From NCBI GenBank assembly GCA_023404675.1, contig JAEYAW010000035.1:62001-126000 (forward strand): a stretch of 64,000 nucleotides of DNA. Direction: 5' to 3'. Made by a program: the position numbers and the translations under genes. The stretch comes from Pseudomonadota bacterium. Lineage in GTDB: Bacteria; Pseudomonadota; Alphaproteobacteria; Rhizobiales; Xanthobacteraceae. Position 1 is the stretch's first letter. Each line of letters opens with the position of its first letter. Below, piece after piece: positions 45,791 to 54,341 of this stretch. The notes below the pieces were generated by a model. It was not told the origin of the DNA. It did no database searches and was given only the letters and a program-made list of their open reading frames with translations.

Positions 45791-45817
45791 GCCCGGCTCA
45801 AGCCGGGTCTTTCTTTT
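45791..45817 (+). terminator. Rho-independent terminator after phasin
   Basis: GCCCGGCT pairs with AGCCGGGT around CA, followed by CTTTCTTTTT. Confidence 0.85.
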
Positions 45818-45879
45818 TCCGGAACGGATCGTGTTCTGGACGAATCGTGGGACCGGCGCGATCGGTCCGGCGCCGCCAT

Positions 45880-47457
45880 TCAGTGCGATACGCGCAGTTT
45901 CGATAGCGCCGTTCCGATCTGGTTGAAGGTCGATATCACCTGATTGGCCGACGTCAGCATGAAGAAATTCTGTGATCCGCTCGCGCAATATTGCAGCACG
46001 CTGGAGGTCGGATCGCTCGTCGTGTTCACCTGGATTGTGTAGATCGTGATCCCGGCGGCCTTGACGTTGTCGCACAGCAGCTTCTGCCGGTCGTCGACGC
46101 TCGATGAGTAGCTGGCTCCGTCTCCGTACCAGCGGTTTTTCGTATTGAGTCCGTCGGAAAGCAGGATGATCGCCTTCTTGTAGGAGAAGTTGGTGCTTTC
46201 AGCCGGAGCGTTCAGGGGCGCGTTCTGGCTCAGGGAGTGCCAGGCCCATGCAAGTCCGATCGGCTGGTTCGTCGCGCCGACCGGCTTCATCGCATCGATG
46301 GTACTCTTCAACGACGTCCAGTCGTAGCTGAGCGGCGCGAGCGCGACGGGACAGGATGTCGCCTGCTCGACGTAGAACGATGTCGCCGCCGAGGCCGGCG
46401 CGGCGTTCGTGGTGTCGTAGGGCTGGTCGCGATCCGACACGCAGCCGTTCCAGGTGCTGTGATCGTTCGGGACCCAGCTGTGCACATAGTTCGGAGAGGA
46501 GCCCGTTGTCGTATAGCAGCCGTTGTAGTTCGCCGGTGGCGTCGTTGTGTAGGTCCACCGCGCCGGATCGAGCGCCGGGCAGATATAGCCCCGGTAGGTG
46601 CCCGACGACGGGATTGTCGTGGTGATGTTGTTCGCATCCGCCGGGGGCGACGAGGCGCATTTGGCGTAGGTCGGGCTGGTCAGCGGGCAGGAGGAGCCTG
46701 GCCCGGTCCTGCTCCAGCTGCTCGGTTTCGAACTGGCGAGAAATGCGGGCTCTGCTTCCCAGCCGGGAGGCGAGGCGGTCGATGAGCCGGTCCAGCCGGT
46801 GAGCCACGATGCATTGTAGCTGGCGGGGCCGACATTGACGTTGGTCGCGAACGGAATGATCGAGATGTAGACGTCGCCCGGCGACCTGGCCGTGGCCCTC
46901 AACTGGTCGATCAGGTTCTTGGCAGCGGTCTGCAGGGCGGCCATCTTGCCGTCGCTGCTCATGGAACCGGTGTTGTCGAGGGCCAGCGCGACGCGAAGTT
47001 TCGTCATGCCCCAGGTCGTCGCGGAGCTGGTGGTGAAGTCGATCTGCGGAAAGCCCACGATCTTCAGAAACTCGGTGGGGACGGAGCCGGATCCGCTGAT
47101 CTGGATCGTCGATCCCTTGCCGGGATCGTTGGCATAGGATGCGGCGATGTTCACCCCGGACGTGTTTGGATCGTGAAACAGGGCGTTGAAGTAGGTGCGC
47201 GCCTTTGCAGTGACTTCGTCGGCCGTCATGTCACCGGCCGCGTTGTCTCGCGACAACATCAGGGCCGTGGAGTCGAGCGCCGCCTGCATGGCCGTTCGCG
47301 CGTTGTTGGCGCGGGTGTAATCGATGGCCGCGCCGACGAACCCGAGGATCGGCACGATGGTCAGTGCAAAAAGGAACGCGACGTTTCCCTGACGCGACTC
47401 GCGAAAGGCTGTTATCCTGTGTGCGACGCGATTGCGCATGTTGAGCCGGCGGAGCAT
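45880..47457 (-). CDS. TadG-like protein with VWA domain
   Basis: A 525-residue protein. The N-terminal TadE/TadG-like segment (RESRQGNVAFLFALTIVPIL) has a single membrane helix that anchors the protein. A large VWA domain has MIDAS ALDNTGSMSSDGK and later ILLSDGLNTKNRW. The middle (about 225-400) is an insertion rich in Ser, Thr, Pro and Cys pairs. TadG proteins take part in Flp pilus assembly, but no tad genes are close, so it may be a stand-alone surface protein. GGAGG precedes the ATG at 47457. Confidence 0.87.
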   Translation of the reverse strand: MLRRLNMRNRVAHRITAFRESRQGNVAFLFALTIVPILGFVGAAIDYTRANNARTAMQAALDSTALMLSRDNAAGDMTADEVTAKARTYFNALFHDPNTSGVNIAASYANDPGKGSTIQISGSGSVPTEFLKIVGFPQIDFTTSSATTWGMTKLRVALALDNTGSMSSDGKMAALQTAAKNLIDQLRATARSPGDVYISIIPFATNVNVGPASYNASWLTGWTGSSTASPPGWEAEPAFLASSKPSSWSRTGPGSSCPLTSPTYAKCASSPPADANNITTTIPSSGTYRGYICPALDPARWTYTTTPPANYNGCYTTTGSSPNYVHSWVPNDHSTWNGCVSDRDQPYDTTNAAPASAATSFYVEQATSCPVALAPLSYDWTSLKSTIDAMKPVGATNQPIGLAWAWHSLSQNAPLNAPAESTNFSYKKAIILLSDGLNTKNRWYGDGASYSSSVDDRQKLLCDNVKAAGITIYTIQVNTTSDPTSSVLQYCASGSQNFFMLTSANQVISTFNQIGTALSKLRVSH

Positions 47458-47958
47458 GTGACCTCCGGTTTTGCTGTTTGTGCCAGCTTCCGCCACGCTG
47501 CTAAACGGCCTGTAAAATTGTTCGGGCGAATCCGGGGGCAACGCCGGGTTGCATCGTGAAGCTGCCTGTTTTTGCTTTATTCTGGTGAATCCCGGATTGC
47601 CGCGGGGTCCAATTTCCTTGCAGACTGTCGGGCGGACTGTTTACGTTGACGAAGTGTGGTGTTCGGCAACTGGTCAGGCAGCCGTGCTCCCGGCATCTTC
47701 GGGGGCCGCTTGCGAAGGAGGGATGACAAACCCATATTCGCTGGCAGCGCTGGGATGGAGCGGCCGACTGTCGATAGGGCCATGCAGGGGTTCTGTGCGG
47801 ACATCGTTTGTTCGGGCAGCCGCTGGTAACCGGGGAATCAACTCCGGTTTCGCGCCGCTGGTCGCTTGAACGGGGATCGCCGCGACGAAGCTCCGGTTTG
47901 GTGTTGTGTCCCCGATCCGGGGGGCGTTGCTGGCATTGGATTTGCTACGAACATTCTC
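47458..47958. other. 500-bp divergent gap between tadG-like gene and clpS
   Basis: No gene is supported, since frames of up to 106 codons here lack domains. CCCCGAT and ATCCGGGG near 47920-47935 form a weak dyad. It must contain the clpS promoter, but no clear hexamer pair was chosen. Confidence 0.45.
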
Positions 47959-48297
47959 ATGACGAACGACGACAACCGAAACAGTTCTGGCGGGTCCGGC
48001 GGACCCGGAACCTCGGTCATCACCAAAGTCAAGCCGCGCGTGAAGCGGCCGAACCTGTATCGCGTGTTGATCCTCAACGACGACTACACGCCGATGGAGT
48101 TCGTGGTTCACGTTCTGGAACGGTTCTTTCAGAAGGATGTGGAGGCGGCGACCAAGATCATGCTGCATGTGCATCATCACGGGATCGGCGAGTGCGGGGT
48201 TTACACCTACGAAATCGCCGAGACCAAAGTGACGCAGGTGATGGACTTCGCGCGCAAACATCAGCATCCTTTGCAATGCGTGATGGAAAAGAAGTAG
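47959..48297 (+). CDS. clpS: ATP-dependent Clp protease adaptor ClpS
   Basis: ClpS binds N-terminal Leu, Phe, Tyr or Trp and delivers such proteins to ClpAP. The 112 residues have a flexible Gly/Ser/Lys N-terminus and the core YRVLILNDDYTPMEFVVHVL with Asn and Asp that bind the N-degron amine, then HVHHHGIGECGVYTYEIAE. The ATG at 47959 is preferred over a longer frame. clpA follows 87 bp downstream. Confidence 0.95.
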   Translation: MTNDDNRNSSGGSGGPGTSVITKVKPRVKRPNLYRVLILNDDYTPMEFVVHVLERFFQKDVEAATKIMLHVHHHGIGECGVYTYEIAETKVTQVMDFARKHQHPLQCVMEKK

Positions 48298-48384
48298 ACT
48301 CCTGTTGCGAAGCGGCCGGCGGGCTTTCGTCCTCCGTCTTCATCGTAAAACTCTGAAGCTGGCGGGGGCCACAAAGGACGCGGA

Positions 48385-50766
48385 ATGCCGACATTCTCTC
48401 AGAGCCTTGAACAATCCCTGCATCGTGCGCTGGCGATCGCGAATGAGCGGCACCACCAGTATGCGACGCTCGAACATCTGCTGCTGTCGCTCGTCGATGA
48501 TGCAGACGCCGCGGCCGTGATGCGGGCGTGCAGCGTTGATCTCGACAAGCTGCGCGCGAGCCTTGTGTCTTATCTCGATACGGAATTCGAGAACCTCGTC
48601 ACCGATGGCTCCGAGGATGCGAAGCCGACGGCTGGATTCCAGCGCGTGATCCAGCGCGCGGTGATCCACGTGCAGTCGTCGGGCCGCGAGGAAGTGACCG
48701 GCGCCAACGTGCTGATCGCGATCTTCGCCGAGCGCGAGAGCCATGCCGCGTATTTCCTGCAGGAGCAGGACATGACGCGCTATGATGCGGTGAACTACAT
48801 CAGCCATGGCATCGCCAAGCGGCCCGGCGTGTCCGAGGCGCGCCCGGTGCGCGGCGTCGACGAGGAGGCCGAGTCGAAGGGCGGCGGCGAGGACACCAAG
48901 AAGAAGGGCGACGCGCTCGAAACCTATTGCGTCAACCTCAACCGCAAGGCCCGCGACGGCAAGATCGATCCGGTGATCGGCCGCGATGCCGAGATCAGCC
49001 GCGCGATCCAGATCCTGTGCCGTCGGCAGAAGAACAACCCGCTGTTCGTCGGCGAAGCCGGCGTCGGCAAGACTGCAATCGCCGAAGGCATCGCCAAGCG
49101 CATCGTGGACGGCGAGGTGCCCGAGGTGCTCAGCGCCGCCACCGTGTTCTCGCTGGACATGGGCACGCTGCTCGCAGGCACACGCTATCGCGGCGACTTC
49201 GAGGAGCGGCTGAAGCAGGTCGTCAAGGAGCTGGAGGCGCACCCCAACGCGATCCTGTTCATCGACGAGATTCACACCGTGATCGGTGCGGGCGCGACCT
49301 CGGGCGGAGCGATGGATGCCTCGAACCTGCTGAAGCCAGCGCTGGCCTCCGGCTCGATCCGCTGCATGGGCTCCACGACCTACAAGGAGTACCGCCAGCA
49401 CTTCGAGAAGGATCGCGCGCTGGTGCGCCGCTTCCAGAAGATCGACGTCAACGAGCCGTCGGTGGAAGACGCGATCGGAATCCTCAAGGGCCTCAAGCCC
49501 TACTTCGAGGATTACCACAAGCTGAAATACACCAACGACGCCATCGAGGCGGCGGTGAATCTGTCGGCGCGCTATATCCACGACCGCAAGCTGCCGGACA
49601 AGGCGATCGACGTGATCGACGAGTCGGGCGCGGCGCAGATGCTGGTGCCGGAGAACAAGCGCAAGAAAACCATCGGCATCAAGGAGATCGAGACCACCAT
49701 CGCGACCATGGCGCGGATTCCGCCCAAGTCGGTCTCGAAGGACGATGCCGAGGTGCTCAAGCACCTGGAGCAGACGCTCAAGCGCGTGGTGTTCGGGCAG
49801 GATCGCGCCATCGAGGCGCTGTCGGCCTCGATCAAGCTGGCGCGCGCGGGCCTGCGCGAGCCGGAGAAGCCGATCGGCAGCTACCTGTTCTCCGGTCCGA
49901 CCGGCGTTGGCAAGACCGAGGTGGCGAAGCAGCTCGCGGCGTCGCTGGGTGTCGAGCTGCTGCGCTTCGATATGTCGGAGTACATGGAGCGGCATACGGT
50001 GTCGCGCCTGATCGGCGCGCCTCCGGGCTATGTCGGTTTCGATCAGGGCGGCCTGCTCACCGATGGCGTCGATCAGCATCCGCATTGCGTGGTGCTGCTG
50101 GACGAGATCGAGAAGGCGCATCCCGATCTTTACAACGTGCTCCTGCAGATCATGGATCACGGCCGGCTGACGGATCACAACGGCAAGCAGGTGAACTTCC
50201 GCAACGTCATCCTGATCATGACGACGAATGCGGGCGCGGCCGATCTGGCGCGTCAGGCGTTCGGCTTCACCCGCAACAAGCGGGAAGGGGACGACGCGGA
50301 GGCGATCAACCGCACCTTCTCGCCGGAATTCCGCAACCGTCTGGATGCGATCGTCTCGTTCACCCACCTGTCGGCCGACGTGATCGGCATGGTGGTGGAG
50401 AAGTTCGTCCTGCAGCTCGAGGCGCAACTCGCCGACCGCGAGGTGACGATCGAACTGTCCGAGCCGGCCAAGAACTGGCTCATCAAGGAAGGCTACGACG
50501 AGCAGATGGGCGCGCGTCCGATGGGCCGCGTGATTCAGGAGTACATCAAGAAGCCGCTGGCGGACGAAGTGCTCTTTGGCCGCCTGAAGGGTGGCGGGCA
50601 TGTGCGGGTCGCGTTGGTCACGGATGAAAGCGGCGCCGAGAAGATCGGCTTCGAATATCCGGACGGGCCGGTCACGCCGAAGCCTGAGAAGCTGCCGGCG
50701 ACGCGCAAGCGTACCGCCTCGCGCAAGTCTCCGAAGGGCTCGAAGGATGCGCTGGTGAAGGCGTGA
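48385..50766 (+). CDS. clpA: ATP-dependent Clp protease ATP-binding subunit ClpA
   Basis: ClpA is the AAA+ unfoldase that feeds substrates to ClpP. The 793 residues have the double Clp-N repeat (1-145, starting PTFSQSLEQSLHRALAIAN), a first AAA+ domain with Walker A GEAGVGKT (223-230) and a second with GPTGVGKT. The motif NPEFRNRLD-like SPEFRNRLDAIV is near sensor 2. The C-terminal tail is Lys/Arg-rich (TRKRTASRKSPKGS). clpP is not in the window. With clpS upstream and bpt earlier, it forms part of the N-degron route. Confidence 0.96.
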   Translation: MPTFSQSLEQSLHRALAIANERHHQYATLEHLLLSLVDDADAAAVMRACSVDLDKLRASLVSYLDTEFENLVTDGSEDAKPTAGFQRVIQRAVIHVQSSGREEVTGANVLIAIFAERESHAAYFLQEQDMTRYDAVNYISHGIAKRPGVSEARPVRGVDEEAESKGGGEDTKKKGDALETYCVNLNRKARDGKIDPVIGRDAEISRAIQILCRRQKNNPLFVGEAGVGKTAIAEGIAKRIVDGEVPEVLSAATVFSLDMGTLLAGTRYRGDFEERLKQVVKELEAHPNAILFIDEIHTVIGAGATSGGAMDASNLLKPALASGSIRCMGSTTYKEYRQHFEKDRALVRRFQKIDVNEPSVEDAIGILKGLKPYFEDYHKLKYTNDAIEAAVNLSARYIHDRKLPDKAIDVIDESGAAQMLVPENKRKKTIGIKEIETTIATMARIPPKSVSKDDAEVLKHLEQTLKRVVFGQDRAIEALSASIKLARAGLREPEKPIGSYLFSGPTGVGKTEVAKQLAASLGVELLRFDMSEYMERHTVSRLIGAPPGYVGFDQGGLLTDGVDQHPHCVVLLDEIEKAHPDLYNVLLQIMDHGRLTDHNGKQVNFRNVILIMTTNAGAADLARQAFGFTRNKREGDDAEAINRTFSPEFRNRLDAIVSFTHLSADVIGMVVEKFVLQLEAQLADREVTIELSEPAKNWLIKEGYDEQMGARPMGRVIQEYIKKPLADEVLFGRLKGGGHVRVALVTDESGAEKIGFEYPDGPVTPKPEKLPATRKRTASRKSPKGSKDALVKA

Positions 50767-50775
50767 GCCTGGTTG

Positions 50776-50813
50776 TCTGAAACGCCAATGACAATCTGAA
50801 ACGCCAATGACAA
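50776..50813. repeat. Perfect tandem duplication of a 19-bp unit
   Basis: TCTGAAACGCCAATGACAA occurs at 50776-50794 and again at 50795-50813, just after the clpA stop and before the terminator. Confidence 0.9.
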
Positions 50814-50817
50814 AGAG

Positions 50818-50845
50818 AAAGGCCGGATCATTCCGGCCTTTCTTG
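50818..50845 (+). terminator. Rho-independent terminator after clpA
   Basis: AAAGGCCGGA (50818-50827) pairs perfectly with TCCGGCCTTT (50832-50841) around a 4-nt loop, followed by CTTGTTT. Confidence 0.85.
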
Positions 50846-50944
50846 TTTGCGGCGCCCCGGATGGTTTCTCTCGCACGTTCGGCAAGGCCGCCGCTCGTCG
50901 TGGAGACGTGATAAGCTCCATCGATGGCTTGTTGTTCCGATTGA

Positions 50945-51859
50945 TCAGGCGTGCGGCCGACACCTGCTGGGCGGGACGCCGTATACCCTGCGGAACGTAC
51001 GGGTGAATGCCGCGCCATCGGTGAATCCCCATCTTTCGGCGATCGCCGCGATGGGAGTGTCCGCAAGACGTGGATCGGCGATCTCCATGCGGCAATGACG
51101 GAGCCGCTCTTTCCTGACATGCCCCGCGAACGTCATTCCCGCTTGCTCCAGCACCGCGAACAGATGACTGCGCGAAATTCCGAGCCGTGCGCATGTGTAT
51201 TTCGCTGAAAGCGCCGGGTTGCTTAATTCGGCGGTAATGAAATCCAGAATGCGCTGAAGCAGCAGGCGTCGGTCGCGCGGACGGTCGCGGAACGGCGATG
51301 TGCTGGACGAACGGGTGAGAAGGGCGGCAAGTTGTTCGCCGGCCAGATCGTCCAGCGCGTCGAGGTCGTTCGGGGCGTCTTCGAGGGCGCGAATGTATCC
51401 CGCCGCCAGGCGGTTCGAGATGATCAGCTCGGGGTCATGGCGAAGACGCCGCCCGATCCAGTCCCCCGGCAAGGTCACGCAAATCAGATGACAGCCTTCC
51501 TCGAATTTGATCGAGAAGGGAGCATTGGTGTCGACAAGGACGATATCGCCCGCCCGGGCGAGACGACGCCGGCCGCGCTGTTCGACCATCGCTGTGCCTT
51601 CGAGCTGAAGGTTCGCGAAAAACGTGTCGTCCTGAAGCGTCTTGATCCCGCGTGCGGTGCGATTGATGGTGGCTTCGCAAGTGTGGACGCGCGTGCATTG
51701 CAGGGCGTCCGTGCTGGCTCCGCTGATCTGGCCGTGAAAGATGCGGTCAGACAGGCGGCCCGGTTCGAGCGGAAGATACGCCTGGCAAACAGCCTCGCGC
51801 CAATAAGTAAACCGTTCCTTCGCCGGCACATCGACGGTGTCCCACAACACGTTTCTCAT
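50945..51859 (-). CDS. AraC-family transcriptional regulator
   Basis: A 304-residue regulator. The N-terminal ligand-binding half resembles the AraC_binding_2 type (FTYWREAVCQAYLPLEP, FFANLQLEGTAMVEQRGR, GDIVLVDTNAPFSIKF). The C-terminal AraC/XylS DNA-binding domain has two helix-turn-helix units (YTCARLGISRSHLFAVLEQ and PIAAIAERWGFTDGAAFTRT, then FRRVYGVPPSRCR). It is divergent from the nitroalkane-oxidase-like gene over 192 bp, so the two are probably linked. The ATG at 51859 gives the normal length. The related FeaR/NphR group senses small aromatic or amine-derived compounds. Confidence 0.88.
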   Translation of the reverse strand: MRNVLWDTVDVPAKERFTYWREAVCQAYLPLEPGRLSDRIFHGQISGASTDALQCTRVHTCEATINRTARGIKTLQDDTFFANLQLEGTAMVEQRGRRRLARAGDIVLVDTNAPFSIKFEEGCHLICVTLPGDWIGRRLRHDPELIISNRLAAGYIRALEDAPNDLDALDDLAGEQLAALLTRSSSTSPFRDRPRDRRLLLQRILDFITAELSNPALSAKYTCARLGISRSHLFAVLEQAGMTFAGHVRKERLRHCRMEIADPRLADTPIAAIAERWGFTDGAAFTRTFRRVYGVPPSRCRPHA

Positions 51860-52051
51860 TCGGCCGCTCCAATCCGCCAGGACATCTTGCAGGGAATGCC
51901 AATCAAATCCCGTGCCACGCTCGTGGACAAATGGCCAAATTACTGTGGACGCAATGCCAACGACATTCGCGGTCCGGCACGTAGATTGCGCGCGACGAGG
52001 AACCGCCAGACGCGGCTGACGTGCGGCGGCAGCGTGCAGGGAGAGACCGGG

Positions 52052-53293
52052 ATGGCGATCGATTTCACATTGACGATTGAGCAGAAAAATCTTCAGCAGC
52101 GGGCGAGGATGTTTGCGCGCAAGACGCTCTCCGGGGTTTCGGCGCAGACGCGCGATCTCGCGACGCCGCAAGAGCGGTTCGTGGCGACCAGGCCGGTTTA
52201 CGAGGAAATGGTTCGGGAGGGATTTCTTGAGGCCCTCATTCCGGTGCCGTTTGGCGGCAGTTGCACGGGCGCGCTCGACATGGCTCTTCTCGCGGAAGAG
52301 TTTCACGCCGTTGATGCAAGCACCTCACTGACATTGCTGGCGACGATGCTGGGGTTAACTCCCGTGATGCTGGCCGGGTCGCCCGAGCAGCAAAAGCAGT
52401 TTATCGCGCCATTTCTGGAACGGCGTGGGGCGCCATTGGCCGCCTTCGCATTCAGCGAACCAGGCGGAAGCGCCAATTTTGCGGCTCCGGCACCGGCGGC
52501 TGGCCTGCGCACCACGGCGCGGCCCGATGGCGATGACTGGGTGATCGACGGAGCCAAGAAGTGGGTGTCCTGCGCGACCGGCTGGGACGGAACGGGTGCC
52601 GACCTGCTTTGCGTCGTCTGTCGGACGGATCCGGCTGCGCCTCCTGATCGGGGACTCTCGATCATCGCCGTGCCGAAGCCGAAGCAGGGGATTGTGCTCG
52701 ATCATGCCATCGACGCGATGGGACACCGCGCCCATCTGGTGCCCCAGTTCAGGCTTGCCGGCGTGCGCACGTCAAAACGGAATGTCCTTGGCGACGTCGG
52801 CTCCGGCGAACGACTGGTCGCCATGTCTTTCGCCGGAACAGCGGCGCTTGTCGGAATATTTGGCGTGGCCTTGATGCGCGCAGCTTTCGAGTTCGCCTGG
52901 AACTTCGCCCGGTCCGAGCGTCGGGGCGGCAGCTCTCCCATCATCGATTATCAGGCCGTGGGCTACGCGCTGGCTGACGCCAAGACCGCGATCGAGGCGG
53001 CACGTTATCTCGGCTGGAAGGCGTGTCATGCGCTCGATACGCAGGCGCCCGGCGCATTCGAGCTGGCATTGCAGTCGAAAATCTTCGGTTCGGAAACGGC
53101 GGTCCGCGTGATTACCGATCTGATGCGCGTCGTTGGTATCGATAGCTACGACTGCCAGTTGCCGCTCGCCGGGCTGCTGCAGGATGCGATCGCGCTGCCG
53201 CTGTTCGACGGCGGCAATATGGGGATCCGTCGCCGGCAGATGCACGACCTGCTCCGATCACCGGGCTATGATCCGCTGGCGACGCTCGCGTAG
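52052..53293 (+). CDS. Nitroalkane oxidase-like flavoprotein (acyl-CoA dehydrogenase fold)
   Basis: The 413-residue FAD enzyme has an acyl-CoA dehydrogenase fold. In place of the catalytic Glu before a Gly-Thr, the C-terminal motif is PLFDGGNMGIRRRQM, with Asp386 and Arg393 at the same spacing as Asp402 and Arg409 of Fusarium nitroalkane oxidase. Other segments also match what I recall of that enzyme: RFVATRPVYEEMVREG, AVDASTSLTLLATMLGL, SEPGGSANF, GADLLCVVCR and ALVGI after FAGTA, where Thr263 replaces Ser276. It should convert primary nitroalkanes to aldehyde, nitrite and hydrogen peroxide. Its 3' end overlaps oxyR by 28 bp (convergent). Confidence 0.8.
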   Translation: MAIDFTLTIEQKNLQQRARMFARKTLSGVSAQTRDLATPQERFVATRPVYEEMVREGFLEALIPVPFGGSCTGALDMALLAEEFHAVDASTSLTLLATMLGLTPVMLAGSPEQQKQFIAPFLERRGAPLAAFAFSEPGGSANFAAPAPAAGLRTTARPDGDDWVIDGAKKWVSCATGWDGTGADLLCVVCRTDPAAPPDRGLSIIAVPKPKQGIVLDHAIDAMGHRAHLVPQFRLAGVRTSKRNVLGDVGSGERLVAMSFAGTAALVGIFGVALMRAAFEFAWNFARSERRGGSSPIIDYQAVGYALADAKTAIEAARYLGWKACHALDTQAPGAFELALQSKIFGSETAVRVITDLMRVVGIDSYDCQLPLAGLLQDAIALPLFDGGNMGIRRRQMHDLLRSPGYDPLATLA

Positions 53294-54237
53294 TCCCGCG
53301 ACCTGTCGATGCTGGAGCTCTCGATCCGGTGGGCTAGAGCCAGCTGCCGCTCTCCCGCTTGCCGGATGGTCTCGGCCAGCTTGAGAAAGTGATGTTTGCG
53401 CGGCGAGCTTTTGCGCCAGGCGAGGCCGATCGTGCGCTGCGGCTCCGGATCGGAAAAACGGATCAGATGCATCTCGCCGTTGCGGTTCTCCAGCGGCAGG
53501 CAGAGTTCGGGCAGCAGCGTCATGCCGAGTCCGTTCACCACCATCTGTGCGATGGTGGACAGGCTGGATGCGCCGAACGTGTTGATGTTGCCGACCTGCC
53601 GGAGATTGCAGAAGGCGAGCGCCTGATCGCGCAGGCAATGGCCTTCCTCCAGCAGCAGCAGCCGATCCGTCTGTAACAGTTCGGGCGTGGCGTGCGCGAT
53701 CTTGAGCACGGCCCGCTCGGCCGGGACCGCCAGCAGGAAACGATCCTCGAACAGCGGTTCGACCTCGATGTCGGTCGGCTCCACCGGCAGGGCGAGCAGC
53801 AGCAGTTCGAGATCGCCGGCTGCCAGTTCGTGAAGCAACTGGTGAGTCTGGGTTTCCCGGATGTGCAGATCGAGATCGGGATAGGCGTCCTGAGCCAGCG
53901 GAAGCAGGGCGGGAAGCAGATAGGGCGCGACAGACGGAATGACGCCGAGCGACAGCGGGCCGGAAGGAATGTCCGTCTGGCTTCGGGTGACATCGACGAT
54001 ATCGCGCACGTCGCCGAGGATCTTGGCGGCGCGTTGCGCCACGTCCCGGCCGCACTCCGTGAGCAGCACGCCGGCACGGCCGCGCTCCAGCAACTGGACG
54101 CCCAGATAACGTTCCAGCGCCTGGATTTGCATCGACAGCGCCGGCTGGGTGATCGCGCAGGCGTCGGCGGCGGCGCCGAAGCTGCCGATCCGGGCCACCG
54201 CGTCAAAATAGCGAAGTTGCTTCAGCGAGATTGTCAT
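53266..54237 (-). CDS. oxyR: Hydrogen peroxide-inducible regulator OxyR
   Basis: A 323-residue LysR-type regulator. The N-terminal winged helix is LKQLRYFDAVARIGSFGAAA, with ITQPALSMQIQALE as recognition helix. The sensor domain carries the redox pair Cys201 and Cys210 in EEGHCLRDQALAFC, the same 9-residue spacing as Cys199 and Cys208 of E. coli OxyR. It is divergent from katA over 104 bp, the usual oxyR-katA pair, and its 3' end overlaps the nitroalkane-oxidase-like gene by 28 bp. Confidence 0.94.
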   Translation of the reverse strand: MTISLKQLRYFDAVARIGSFGAAADACAITQPALSMQIQALERYLGVQLLERGRAGVLLTECGRDVAQRAAKILGDVRDIVDVTRSQTDIPSGPLSLGVIPSVAPYLLPALLPLAQDAYPDLDLHIRETQTHQLLHELAAGDLELLLLALPVEPTDIEVEPLFEDRFLLAVPAERAVLKIAHATPELLQTDRLLLLEEGHCLRDQALAFCNLRQVGNINTFGASSLSTIAQMVVNGLGMTLLPELCLPLENRNGEMHLIRFSDPEPQRTIGLAWRKSSPRKHHFLKLAETIRQAGERQLALAHRIESSSIDRSRDYASVASGS

Positions 54238-54341
54238 CAGATTTTCTTATCTAGAACGTTTTTTAATGCGATTGGACCTGATGTGCAAGTCGCTCTAGCC
54301 TTCTTGAACCGCCGTAGCCAACCGCAATCGGGAGAGCATCC
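54238..54341. promoter_or_regulatory. oxyR-katA divergent control region
   Basis: A 104-bp gap. On the katA side TTGGAC and TAGCCT are separated by 18 bp and may be the -35 and -10, and GGGAG precedes the katA ATG. The AT-rich stretch before it (CTTATCTAGAACG with TTTTTTAATGCGAT) is where OxyR would bind, but it fits the ATAG-type OxyR consensus only loosely. Confidence 0.5.

Noticed and set aside
47549..47869. 106-codon frame upstream of clpS
   Set aside because: No domain, no ribosome binding site, and it covers the likely clpS promoter region.
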